Shown one piece after another: positions 17,117-25,841 of a DNA stretch of 33,854 nt. Source of the DNA: Gemmatimonadaceae bacterium (GTDB lineage: Bacteria; Gemmatimonadota; Gemmatimonadetes; Gemmatimonadales; Gemmatimonadaceae); NCBI GenBank assembly GCA_025362635.1, contig JANYFO010000239.1, positions 1 to 33,854 of the forward strand. The letters run 5' to 3'. The position numbers and the translations under genes are program-made. Under the pieces are notes generated by a model. The model was not told where the DNA came from. It searched no databases and was given only the letters and a program-made list of their open reading frames with translations. Each line of letters starts with the position of its first letter. Position 1 is the first letter of the stretch.

Positions 17117-18225
17117 TGATTCACGTCGACGACCCGCGATACGCGCGACAGCATGTCTTGCGCGGGTTTGGTCGTGCTGGACAAGAACGATTGGCCGCCG
17201 CGCGCGGGCTGATTGTTGGTGCGGGAGGGCTGGGGTCTCCGGCGGCGCTGTATCTCGCGGCCGCCGGAGTGGGGGCGCTTACATTAGTGGACGCGGACGT
17301 GGTGGATCTCACTAACTTGCATCGACAACTGTTGTACGGCACACGTGACGTAGGCCGACCAAAGCTCGACGCCGCACGCGACCGTTTGCAGGATGTGAAT
17401 CCGCAGGTCACCGTAGTCACGCACCATGTGCGCATGAATGCGAGCAACGCGTTGTCGTTGCTACACGGACACGATGTGGTCATTGATGCGACGGATAATT
17501 TTCCGGCGCGCTATGCGATCAACGATGCGTGCGTGGCACTCGACACCGCGTTTGTCTACGGGAGTATTGCGCGCTTTCAAGCACAGGTGAGTGTCTTTGC
17601 CGCAGCCACAGGGCCGTGTTATCGCTGTCTCTTTCCCGAGGCACCGACGCCGGGTTCGGTGCCTACATGTGCAGAAGAAGGCGTGCTTGGTGTCGTGCCA
17701 GGAATTGTCGGTCTGCACCAAGCCTTGGAAGCGATCAAGTTGATCACAGGCATTGGCACGCCGCTGATCGGTCAACTGTTGTTACTGGATTTCTTGTCCA
17801 ATGATTCGCAACGCATCACGTTGGCGAAGCGCGATAATTGTCCGGTGTGTAGCGTGGTTGCACGTTCCGAACGCCAAACCTCTACTCTTACACTGCGCAC
17901 GATGACCAGTCCGGATATCACCGTCACAGACCTCGCTGCGCGTATCGCACGCGGTGATGCGCTGACCGTGCTTGATGTGCGCGAGCAATGGGAATACGAC
18001 ACTGCGCAGATCGCCGGGAGCGTCCTCGCTCCGCTTTCTATACTGGCCGACGCGGTGAACGCGCTGGACCGTGACGCGGAATATGTGGTGCTCTGTCATC
18101 ACGGCATGCGCAGCGAGATGGCCGCGGGGTGGATGCGTGCGCACGGTTTTTCGAACGTAACGAACATGACCGGCGGCATTGATGCGTGGAGTGTGTCGGT
18201 CGATACGACCGTGCCACGCTACTAG
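17116..18225 (+). CDS. ThiF/MoeB-family adenylyltransferase with C-terminal rhodanese domain
   Basis: RYARQHVLRGFGRAGQERLAAARGLIVGAGGLGSPAALYLAAAGVG, DVVIDATDNFPARYAIND, CYRCLFP/CPVC, then rhodanese LTVLDVREQWEYDTAQIAGS and VVLCHHGMRSEMAA. Track start 16897 overlaps the peptidase; ATG 17116 overlaps its stop (TGATG). Confidence 0.92.
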   Translation: MIHVDDPRYARQHVLRGFGRAGQERLAAARGLIVGAGGLGSPAALYLAAAGVGALTLVDADVVDLTNLHRQLLYGTRDVGRPKLDAARDRLQDVNPQVTVVTHHVRMNASNALSLLHGHDVVIDATDNFPARYAINDACVALDTAFVYGSIARFQAQVSVFAAATGPCYRCLFPEAPTPGSVPTCAEEGVLGVVPGIVGLHQALEAIKLITGIGTPLIGQLLLLDFLSNDSQRITLAKRDNCPVCSVVARSERQTSTLTLRTMTSPDITVTDLAARIARGDALTVLDVREQWEYDTAQIAGSVLAPLSILADAVNALDRDAEYVVLCHHGMRSEMAAGWMRAHGFSNVTNMTGGIDAWSVSVDTTVPRY

Positions 18226-19163
18226 CCAATCGGCGTGATGAATTGATTACGGTGCTGCGCGCACTTGATCGACTGCTGTTCGCGCTCGACGACCGATTAC
18301 CATGGCGGCGTGCTATTCGCGAACAGTTTCAGAATGCCGACGCGGTGCGTCGACCGCACGGACCGGATGGTGTCGTGCTCGGTGCGGAAGCGATTCGGCT
18401 TGATGCGAGTGTCACGCATGCCGTGCTCTTAATACACGGTTTCAACGACACCCCGCAGTCGATGGCACCGCTCGCGATGGCGCTACACGCGGCTGGCTGG
18501 ACGGTGCTCATACCGCGCCTGCCCGGACACGGATGTGACTTGCAGACAATGGCCCGACAGGCGAATGCGGCTGAGTGGACCGCGTGCGTGTTCGATACGT
18601 ATCGAGCGCTTCGCGCAACGCATGACGTGGTTGCGGTGTGCGGACTATCCATGGGCGCGGCATTGTCAGCGACACTCGCGGCGCAGTATCGCGACATACC
18701 AGCGCTCGTACTGCTGTCGCCGTACATCGGCATGCCGCGCCCACTGCAAGGGGCGTTAATCGCGGCGTGGGTTGTCCAGTGTATTCGACCGTATCGTCGA
18801 GGAACGGGTGGTGAACGTTCGATTCACGATCCCTTGGCGCGAGCGAAGTCACTCGGTCCAGGCATCCTGACCGCACGGATGCTTACGGAACTGCGAACGG
18901 TCGCGCGACGGGCGCAGGCAGTACTGCCGCAACTACGTATACCGACGCTGTACCTGCAATCACGTGAAGACAATCGCATTACGGCGGATGCGGCCGAGCG
19001 CAATTTTTCGAACCTGGGCACGTCGGTGGGCGAGCACATGATACGTGAGCAGCGTTGGCTGTTTGGCTGCGGACACATCATCACGGTGGACTACTGTCGC
19101 GATGATGTCGCTCGGCAGGTGCTTAAGTGGATCACGACGTATGCGGGAACACCGTCAGACTGA
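18186..19163 (+). CDS. alpha/beta hydrolase (carboxylesterase-like)
   Basis: HAVLLIHGFNDTPQSMAPLA, CGLSMGAALSATLA nucleophile elbow, PTLYLQSREDNRI, GCGHIITVD. True start may lie downstream of 18186. Confidence 0.85.
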   Translation: MECVGRYDRATLLANRRDELITVLRALDRLLFALDDRLPWRRAIREQFQNADAVRRPHGPDGVVLGAEAIRLDASVTHAVLLIHGFNDTPQSMAPLAMALHAAGWTVLIPRLPGHGCDLQTMARQANAAEWTACVFDTYRALRATHDVVAVCGLSMGAALSATLAAQYRDIPALVLLSPYIGMPRPLQGALIAAWVVQCIRPYRRGTGGERSIHDPLARAKSLGPGILTARMLTELRTVARRAQAVLPQLRIPTLYLQSREDNRITADAAERNFSNLGTSVGEHMIREQRWLFGCGHIITVDYCRDDVARQVLKWITTYAGTPSD

Positions 19164-19443
19164 CGCCGTTCGCTGGCGACAAGTATTTTTTCATTATCGT
19201 TATGCACGATGTTGTTGTGCAGCGAGGTGCGATCGCAGTGGCGTTCTATGACCGTGCCGCGACACAGCCGCGATTGGCGTTGCGCAGGTCCTAAGCTGTT
19301 GCCGTTGTCATGCACATGTGCATCAGATGGGCACAAGCTTCTGGAACCACCATAGGGTAGCGTGCGCTGTTCACCGGGCTAGCTTTCCACTCTTGCACCC
19401 GACATTGGTGCAGTTCAGCCCGTGACTTTCTGGAGTGCTGTAG

Positions 19444-20217
19444 ATGCCCGAGTTTGGAAGTTGGGGAACGGACTGGTGGAAACCTGTGCTGTTCATCGTC
19501 ATCGCTGGTCACCTCACCAACGTGTGCGTGACGCTGTTCCTCCACCGCGCACAGACGCATCGTGGCGTGCGCTTTCACTATATCGCCGAACTCCCGATGC
19601 GTTTATGGTTGTGGCTTACCACGGCCACGCGCACGAAAGAATGGGTGGCTTGCCATCGCAAGCACCACGCCTTTGCTGATCGGGAGGGCGACCCGCATAG
19701 TCCACTAATGGAAGGACTGCGCAACATTCTTCTCAAGGGCGCCTTTTACTATCGCAATACGGTACGTCAGCCTGGCGTGCTCGAGAAGTACGGCAAAGGC
19801 ACACCCAACGATTGGCTCGAGCGACATCTCCTCGATAAGCGCAGCGGACTCGGCATCATCCTTATGCTGGTCATCGACGTGTATTTGTTTGGCTTTTTTG
19901 TTGGCCCGCTCGTCTGGGGCGTGCAGATGATCTGGATTCCGTTGTGGGCAGCCGGAGTACTGAATGGTGTCGGTCACGCCTTCGGGTATCGCAACCACGA
20001 CGTGAAAGACGAAAGCCGCAACATCACACCCATCGCCATTTGGTTAGGTGGCGAGGAGCTGCACAACAATCATCACGCTGATCCGCACTCGGCAAAATTT
20101 GCACATCGGTGGTTCGAGTTCGACATCGGTTGGGTCTACATCAAACTGCTGTCCCTGTTCGGATTGGCCGAAGTGAAGTATGCCCGCGAAGGCGCGCATG
20201 TGCGCGTGACGGAGTAG
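19444..20217 (+). CDS. fatty acid (acyl-CoA-type) desaturase
   Basis: Histidine boxes HRAQTHR, HRKHHAFAD, and GGEELHNNHHADPHSAKF. Confidence 0.92.
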   Translation: MPEFGSWGTDWWKPVLFIVIAGHLTNVCVTLFLHRAQTHRGVRFHYIAELPMRLWLWLTTATRTKEWVACHRKHHAFADREGDPHSPLMEGLRNILLKGAFYYRNTVRQPGVLEKYGKGTPNDWLERHLLDKRSGLGIILMLVIDVYLFGFFVGPLVWGVQMIWIPLWAAGVLNGVGHAFGYRNHDVKDESRNITPIAIWLGGEELHNNHHADPHSAKFAHRWFEFDIGWVYIKLLSLFGLAEVKYAREGAHVRVTE

Positions 20218-20223
20218 CACGAG

Positions 20224-20502
20224 ATGACTGATGTTACATGCGCGCGCTGTGTCCAGACACGCGAAGGTTTCGAGAAGCCGCCGTTTCCCGGTGCAATCGG
20301 CATACGCATTGTCAGTGATATTTGTAAGGATTGCTGGGCGCAGTGGCTCAAACAGCAAACCATGCTGATCAATCACTACGGGCTGAACGTGATGGATCCG
20401 CAGGCGCGGCAATTTCTTACGCGCAACATGGATGCATTTTTGTTTAAAGCCGGTCAAACTGACGACGTGGATACGAGCAAGCAGGGCACCATAAGTCACT
20501 GA
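20224..20502 (+). CDS. Fe(2+)-trafficking / oxidative damage protection protein (YggX family)
   Basis: CARCVQTREGFEKPPFPGAIGIRIVSDICKDCWAQWLKQQTMLINHYGLNVMDPQARQFL matches YggX. Confidence 0.92.
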   Translation: MTDVTCARCVQTREGFEKPPFPGAIGIRIVSDICKDCWAQWLKQQTMLINHYGLNVMDPQARQFLTRNMDAFLFKAGQTDDVDTSKQGTISH

Positions 20503-20524
20503 ACGACTGCGAGGTACGATGACG

Positions 20525-20557
20525 AACGCCCCGATCGGAAAGTCCGATCGGGGCGTT
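20525..20557 (+). terminator. intrinsic terminator-like hairpin downstream of the yggX-like gene
   Basis: Perfect 15-bp stem AACGCCCCGATCGGA-aag-TCCGATCGGGGCGTT followed by GTTGTG (weak T tract). Confidence 0.75.
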
Positions 20558-20587
20558 GTTGTGTGCGAAATCACTCCACGTACAACC

Positions 20588-20797
20588 TCAGTTCACTCCG
20601 GCGATGTAACGGGCCAACCGACCACAGCTCGTGCACTTCAGCGTCACGTGCGAATTGGGCGGTGGCGGGCTCGAGACCGGATCCCGATCAATGTGTCCAG
20701 AACAAGACGGGCAACTCAGTGGCAGACCCGTGCGGTCCGCTGCGATCAGATGCAGCGCTTGCGCCGGGTTATAGGTGTTGGGTCGTGGTTTACGCAT
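20588..20797 (-). CDS. small zinc-ribbon-like protein (two CxxC)
   Basis: 69 aa MRKPRPNTYNPAQ...LSCPSCSGHID...LKCTSCGRLARY; GAGGAGG upstream of the ATG. Track start 20899. Confidence 0.6.
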   Translation of the reverse strand: MRKPRPNTYNPAQALHLIAADRTGLPLSCPSCSGHIDRDPVSSPPPPNSHVTLKCTSCGRLARYIAGVN

Positions 20798-20970
20798 CCC
20801 GCCTCCTCGCGAATTGTGCGCCGGACGCTCAGCGCGATCCGGAAACCGAAAGATAAACAATTTTGAACCCCTTTTGCACTGGCGCGCTAAAATTTGCACG
20901 AACTGACATAACCAGTATTTCTCATTACGCCGGTTACTCTCTAATCAAATACCCATCCTAATCCTCATTC

Positions 20971-21975
20971 CTAGTCCGACCCCCACGTTTGAGGTCGCCG
21001 CCACAACTTTCGACCTAGTCGAAATGAACGTTTCGCCGACACCTCCGCCGTACTTCCCGGCGGAAACAACTCTGGATCAGCAAATTCGTCCAACATGTCC
21101 GTTGCCTTCGCCGACGCTTCGTCGGCCCAATGCACAATTTCCGCTTCAACCGTCATCGGAATGACTGGACTACCATGCTCCAAAGCGCCGTGATGCGACA
21201 AAATGAAGTGCAACAGCTCGTCACGATGCGCAACGGTCAATGCCAGCCCCGAAGCGACCAATCGACGGTCAAACATTAGCGCACCGAGCGTTACGTGGCC
21301 CAGCAACATTCCAGTTGGGGTGTGATCAAATCCCTCCGCCGTCACCGAGTACGCTTCGACCTTGCCGACGTCGTGGAGGAGAGCGCCAGCCACGACCAAA
21401 TCTGCGTTCGCCGTCCGTACCGTTCGCGCGATGTGTTTGGCAATTGATGTCACTTCGTACACATGTAGCAAGAGACCTCCCAACTGCGCATGATGCCCCT
21501 TTATCGCGCCGGGTGTTCGCTCGAAACGCACCCGAAACGCATCATCGGCGAAAAAGAGATCGACCGCATTGCGCAACGTCGTGGACATAATGCCCGCGCG
21601 CAACTTGTCGATCGCATCCCAAACTTTTTCCGTCTCCACATCAATGCGCAACAGAAAATCCGACGCATTAAACTCCCGCGCCAATAGGACGCGCAGCGGC
21701 GCCGTCAGCTGCAATTGACGACGCTTCGCCCCTTCGTCACCGAACGTCCCGATGTCGCCAACTACTTGCACCACTTTGCCTTTGTCCGCGCCCGCGCACC
21801 AGTCAAGCCGTTCGGACCAGATCGGCGCCGTGTCGATCGTACCCGTCGTATTTCCCAGTGTCAGCACCACAAATGGCAAACCAGCCCGAGTCGTACGCTC
21901 AACGCGATCTCGAACGAGAAATTCATGTTCGACGCGAGCACCAATGGCGGCGGTTCGAAGGTCAAATGGCGGCAT
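20971..21975 (-). CDS. 3'-5' exoribonuclease YhaM-like protein (OB fold + HD domain)
   Basis: N-terminal OB-like segment (FLVRDRVERTTRAGLPFVVLTLGNTTGTIDTAPIW) and HD motif GGLLLHVYEV...LVVAGALLHDVGKVEAY...HHGALEHGSPVIPMTVEAEIVHWAD. Confidence 0.85.
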   Translation of the reverse strand: MPPFDLRTAAIGARVEHEFLVRDRVERTTRAGLPFVVLTLGNTTGTIDTAPIWSERLDWCAGADKGKVVQVVGDIGTFGDEGAKRRQLQLTAPLRVLLAREFNASDFLLRIDVETEKVWDAIDKLRAGIMSTTLRNAVDLFFADDAFRVRFERTPGAIKGHHAQLGGLLLHVYEVTSIAKHIARTVRTANADLVVAGALLHDVGKVEAYSVTAEGFDHTPTGMLLGHVTLGALMFDRRLVASGLALTVAHRDELLHFILSHHGALEHGSPVIPMTVEAEIVHWADEASAKATDMLDEFADPELFPPGSTAEVSAKRSFRLGRKLWRRPQTWGSD

Positions 21976-22108
21976 ATTTATATAGTCAAAGGTTATGCTG
22001 GCCCTAAGCAAGGGCAGATTGATCTCTTTTCAACCCTTGCGCTCGGCTGGGGGTATATAGAGGCTTGAGGGAGAGTCTCACGTCCGCCATCACCAGAGCG
22101 TCCATCGA

Positions 22109-22639
22109 ATGTCGAACACCACGCATCCAGATACGTCCCGATCGAGCGACGAATCCGCGCATGCCGAAGTGACTGTGCCGAGATCACCGGAGTTGGAAGT
22201 CGAACAGGAAGCCGCGCTTCGTCTCTGGGTCATTTTGTCGCGTGCGCATGCCGCGATTGCGTCGCACGCGCATGCGGACGTCGCGCGCAGTGGACTGACA
22301 TTAGCTGAATTTGCGATTCTTGAAGTACTCTATCATCGGGGCCCGATGCTCTTGGGCGAAGTACAACGGCGCATTCTTGTTTCGAGTGGTGGCATCACGT
22401 TTCTGGTGGACCGTCTCACCGCAAAAGGATTGGTCGAGCGTCGCAATTGCGATAAGGATCGCCGAGCGCGGTACGCGGCGTTAACACCGCCGGGTGAGGC
22501 CTTGGTCGCTGAACTGTTTCCTGCGCATGCGGACGCGATTACGCAGGCAATGCGAGGCCTCGCCGCCGATGATCAGCAGGTGGTCGCTGAAATGCTTCGG
22601 AGCCTGGGCCTGCATGCGGCTGCGAAGCCACTGCCGTAA
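22109..22639 (+). CDS. MarR-family transcriptional regulator
   Basis: LTLAEFAILEVLYHRGPMLLGEVQRRILVSSGGITFLVDRLTAKGLVERRNCDKDRRARYAALTPPGEALV. Confidence 0.93.
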   Translation: MSNTTHPDTSRSSDESAHAEVTVPRSPELEVEQEAALRLWVILSRAHAAIASHAHADVARSGLTLAEFAILEVLYHRGPMLLGEVQRRILVSSGGITFLVDRLTAKGLVERRNCDKDRRARYAALTPPGEALVAELFPAHADAITQAMRGLAADDQQVVAEMLRSLGLHAAAKPLP

Positions 22640-22644
22640 TGCGA

Positions 22645-22687
22645 TTGACATCTCACTACTAAGGATTACATTTCTCAGTAGTGAGAT
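22645..22687. promoter_or_regulatory. yceI promoter with two putative MarR operators
   Basis: TTGACA 22645-22650, possible -10 TACATT 22667-22672; TCTCACTACTaAGg at 22651-22664 and its inverted copy TCTCAGTAGTGAGA at 22674-22687. Confidence 0.7.
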
Positions 22688-22755
22688 AAGCGAGGGCATT
22701 TAGCGCTCGCGTCTCCACGACGAGACCAACGCCTTTCACCGGCAGGAGCGCAATT

Positions 22756-23271
22756 ATGAAATGGGCAATCGACCCGGCACATAGCCAAATCCAGTTTGCC
22801 GTAAAGCATCTGGGTATTTCGACGGTGCGCGGCACGTTTGAACAGTTCAGCGGCACGATTGAGGAAGACAACGGTCAGGTTGCCTCTGTGAATGTCGATA
22901 TTGACGTTAATTCGATCAACACGGGTGCTGCGCAGCGTGACGGGCACCTCAAAAGCGCGGATTTTTTTGACACCGCCGAGTATCCCACCGCCTCGTTTCT
23001 GCTCACAAAATTTGATCGCGTGGGCACAGATGTGACGGCCAGCGGCGAACTGACGATTCGGGGCGCAACACATCCGATCACGTTGAAAGGCGACATTGGC
23101 GGTCCGGCAACGGATCCGTACGGCAACCAAAAAGTATCGGCTACGCTTGAAACGAAGTTCTCGCGAAAGGAGTGGGGGCTCGTGTGGAACGTCGCGCTTG
23201 AAGCGGGTGGGGTACTTGTAAGCGATGATGTGCGAATGAGCATCGACATTCAGGCCGCACCTGCCGTGTAG
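22756..23271 (+). CDS. YceI-family protein
   Basis: WAIDPAHSQIQFAVKHLGISTVRGTFEQFSGTI...RDGHLKSADFFDTAEYPTASF...LTIRGATHPITL. Confidence 0.93.
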   Translation: MKWAIDPAHSQIQFAVKHLGISTVRGTFEQFSGTIEEDNGQVASVNVDIDVNSINTGAAQRDGHLKSADFFDTAEYPTASFLLTKFDRVGTDVTASGELTIRGATHPITLKGDIGGPATDPYGNQKVSATLETKFSRKEWGLVWNVALEAGGVLVSDDVRMSIDIQAAPAV

Positions 23272-23301
23272 ACGACGCTCGACCGAGTCGTGTGTGAGCG
23301 T

Positions 23302-23520
23302 TCAGTTCACGTAGACCACATCGCCATCACTGTCGATGCCAAGTTCTTGCTGAACGCCACACACGCCGCAGACCAGCACTGCGTGCCACACTTCGCCTAG
23401 CTCGGTGTGCAATGCGGGACTCGCTTCGCGAACACTTAATTTTCGGTACGTGTATTCGCGACAGCTCACGCACGCGTGCGCGCGGGCGATACGTTCAGCG
23501 CGCTCGCGCGTGATGGCCAT
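23302..23520 (-). CDS. small CxxC (zinc-ribbon-like) protein
   Basis: 72 aa with CVSC and CGVC pairs; immediately downstream of the SPFH gene on the same strand. Confidence 0.65.
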   Translation of the reverse strand: MAITRERAERIARAHACVSCREYTYRKLSVREASPALHTELGEVWHAVLVCGVCGVQQELGIDSDGDVVYVN

Positions 23521-23528
23521 GTTTTACG

Positions 23529-24614
23529 TCAACCCGTTGGCGGCGCGCCATCACCAATGGCTTTGGGTACGCTCGGATAGCCAAGTCCGGACGACGCCTG
23601 ACTTCGAGTACCGGGGTCACGCACGCCCGCGGTATCCGCATGTCGCGCTTCACTTGTGGCATTCAACAACTCCCGCAAGCCACCTAACGCACCCATCACA
23701 CCTGAAGCCTCTGCCGGCAGAAAAATGGTGGTACCTTTCCCCTGCGTAAGCAGCGGCAATGCTTCGAGATATTTAAGACCAAGCAAATACATCGCGCCCT
23801 GGCCTTCCGGAAGCGCGGCTGAAATTAGCGTAATGGCTTCGGCCTCCGCATGCGCAACTGCGAGCCGTGCTTCGGCGACACCTTTTGCGCGCAATACGTT
23901 GGCATCGCGCTCACCTTCTGCTTTGCGCACCTGTGATTCGCGCTGTCCTTCCGACTCCAGAATGGCGGACCGCTTCCCTGCTTCTGCATTCGTCACAGAG
24001 GCCCGACGTTCGCGCTCGGCGCGCATCTGCAGTTCCATCGATTGCTGGATGTCACGCGGTGGTTCGATCGACTGCAATTCAACACGCGTCACATCGACGC
24101 CCCACCCGATCGAGGCTTCTTCAATCACATCGCGCATACGTTTGTTGATCACGTCGCGACTCGTAAGCGTCGCGTCAAGCTCCATGTCACCAACAATGTT
24201 TCGCAAGGTCGTACGCGTCAGTGTTTCAAGCGCGTACGGTAAATTGGTGACGGAATATGTGGCCTTTTGCGGGTCGGCGATTCGATAGTACAGCACCGCA
24301 TCAATGTCGATCGTCACATTGTCTTTCGTGATCACCGGCTGGCTTGGAAAGTTCAGTACCTGCTCGCGCAGATCAATGCGCGAGGTTGAACCAGCGACAA
24401 GCTTGCGTACGCCGGACACATCCGATTCGAGATACCGCACGTCAATCGTGCGCGGACGTTCGATGAACGGAATGAGCAGGTTTAATCCAGATCGCGCGAG
24501 ACGATCAAACCGTCCGAGTCGCTCGACGACCATCACTTCGGCTTGCCCAACAATTTTGACCGAGCTGATAAAAAGCACGAGCACAAGTACGACAGCAATG
24601 ACGAGCGGGATCAT
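23529..24614 (-). CDS. SPFH/Band 7 (stomatin/QmcA-like) protein
   Basis: VKIVGQAEVMVVERLGRFDRLARSGLNLLIPFIERPRTIDVR...DNVTIDIDAVLYYRIADPQKATYSV...GWGVDVTRVELQSIEPP. Confidence 0.93.
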   Translation of the reverse strand: MIPLVIAVVLVLVLFISSVKIVGQAEVMVVERLGRFDRLARSGLNLLIPFIERPRTIDVRYLESDVSGVRKLVAGSTSRIDLREQVLNFPSQPVITKDNVTIDIDAVLYYRIADPQKATYSVTNLPYALETLTRTTLRNIVGDMELDATLTSRDVINKRMRDVIEEASIGWGVDVTRVELQSIEPPRDIQQSMELQMRAERERRASVTNAEAGKRSAILESEGQRESQVRKAEGERDANVLRAKGVAEARLAVAHAEAEAITLISAALPEGQGAMYLLGLKYLEALPLLTQGKGTTIFLPAEASGVMGALGGLRELLNATSEARHADTAGVRDPGTRSQASSGLGYPSVPKAIGDGAPPTG

Positions 24615-24638
24615 AAGTCGACCGGCAAAAGTTGACGA

Positions 24639-25751
24639 TCAGGGTTTCCAGTCCGCCATGAACAGATTCGTTTCGCCGGGTTTTGCGTCGAAGCGATTGG
24701 ACGCCCAGATCAGGTGCTTCCCATCGGGACTAAACATCGGGAATCCGTCGAACTCGGGATTTGTCGTCACCTGTTCGAGCTTGGTGCCGTCGAGATTCAC
24801 CAGATAGAGATCAAAGTTCCGACTCTTCGGATTCTTGTGGTTCGAAGAGAAGATGATGCGCGTTCCGTCTGGCGTCCACGATGGACCAAAGTTGGCGCCG
24901 CCGAGATTGGTGATTTGTGTCTGGTTTGATCCGTCAGCGTTCATGACGTAAAGCTCCATCCGATTGGGGCGAATCATGTGCTGTTTCAGCAAATCGCGAT
25001 ACAACGCGAGCGAGTCCGGATTTGTCGGATGCCACGCGCGATACGCGATTTTCGTCCCGTCGGGTGACCACCACGGACCACCATCGTACCCTGGTGTCGT
25101 CGTGAGTTGCTTCACATCGGTGCCATCGACGTTCATGGTGTAAATGTCGAGATCGCCGCCTTTGAGCGACGTAAACACAATGCGTTTACCATTGGGCGAC
25201 AGCACCCCTTCTGCGGTGTAAGTGCCGTAGTTTGTCAGGCGCCGTAAATCCTTGCCGTCGCGTCCCACGGTGTAGAGGTCGAACGGATCGATGCCCCACA
25301 CGTACCCCTTGGACGGATCGGGCTTGACAGGGCACACGCTGTCCGCCGCGTGGGTCGATGCGAAAAAAAGCCGATTGCTTCCGGGCAAGAACCAACCACA
25401 CGTGGTTTTACCGCCGACCGAGACTTTCGTGAGGCCGCTGCCGTCAAAGCGCATTACATATTGCTGATCACAGCTGCGCCCGTCACGCGTTGACTGAAAC
25501 GTTATCCATTTGCCGTCGGCACTAAAATACGCCTCCGCATTTTCGCCGCCGTTGGTGAGCTGGCGAATGTGGGTGAGGTGCGTTTCACCGGCATCGGAGA
25601 CAATAGGCCTACTCTCGGCGCTCGAAGCGCCGCGTGCGCTACCGGTGGCAGCGGCGCGACTGCACGCTTGCGAGGCGACAAAAAGCAGCGGGCTTGCCGC
25701 GAGCAGCGCTGCCCAAACGTGGCGCGCCTCAGATCGGTTTAAAATAGACAT
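24639..25751 (-). CDS. TolB-like WD40/PD40 beta-propeller lipoprotein
   Basis: Repeated WSPDGTKIAYRA, WTPDGTRIIFSSN, FSPDGKHLIWASN motifs; N-terminal lipobox-like ..VASQAC. Confidence 0.88.
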   Translation of the reverse strand: MSILNRSEARHVWAALLAASPLLFVASQACSRAAATGSARGASSAESRPIVSDAGETHLTHIRQLTNGGENAEAYFSADGKWITFQSTRDGRSCDQQYVMRFDGSGLTKVSVGGKTTCGWFLPGSNRLFFASTHAADSVCPVKPDPSKGYVWGIDPFDLYTVGRDGKDLRRLTNYGTYTAEGVLSPNGKRIVFTSLKGGDLDIYTMNVDGTDVKQLTTTPGYDGGPWWSPDGTKIAYRAWHPTNPDSLALYRDLLKQHMIRPNRMELYVMNADGSNQTQITNLGGANFGPSWTPDGTRIIFSSNHKNPKSRNFDLYLVNLDGTKLEQVTTNPEFDGFPMFSPDGKHLIWASNRFDAKPGETNLFMADWKP

Positions 25752-25779
25752 GACCTAACCGTAGGTCGGATCGCAAAAC

Positions 25780-25819
25780 CGGGCAATCCGGACGATTACG
25801 CAGTCGTCCGGATTGCCCG
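25780..25819 (-). terminator. intrinsic terminator downstream of the S41 peptidase gene
   Basis: Perfect 16-bp stem CGGGCAATCCGGACGA-ttacgcag-TCGTCCGGATTGCCCG, followed on the minus strand by GTTTTG. Confidence 0.75.
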
Positions 25820-25841
25820 CAATTAATTGGACCGCAAAGCC

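Noticed and set aside
22001-22015. GCCCT-aagca-AGGGC hairpin between the YhaM-like and marR genes
   Set aside because: Only 5 bp; expected by chance in this GC content.
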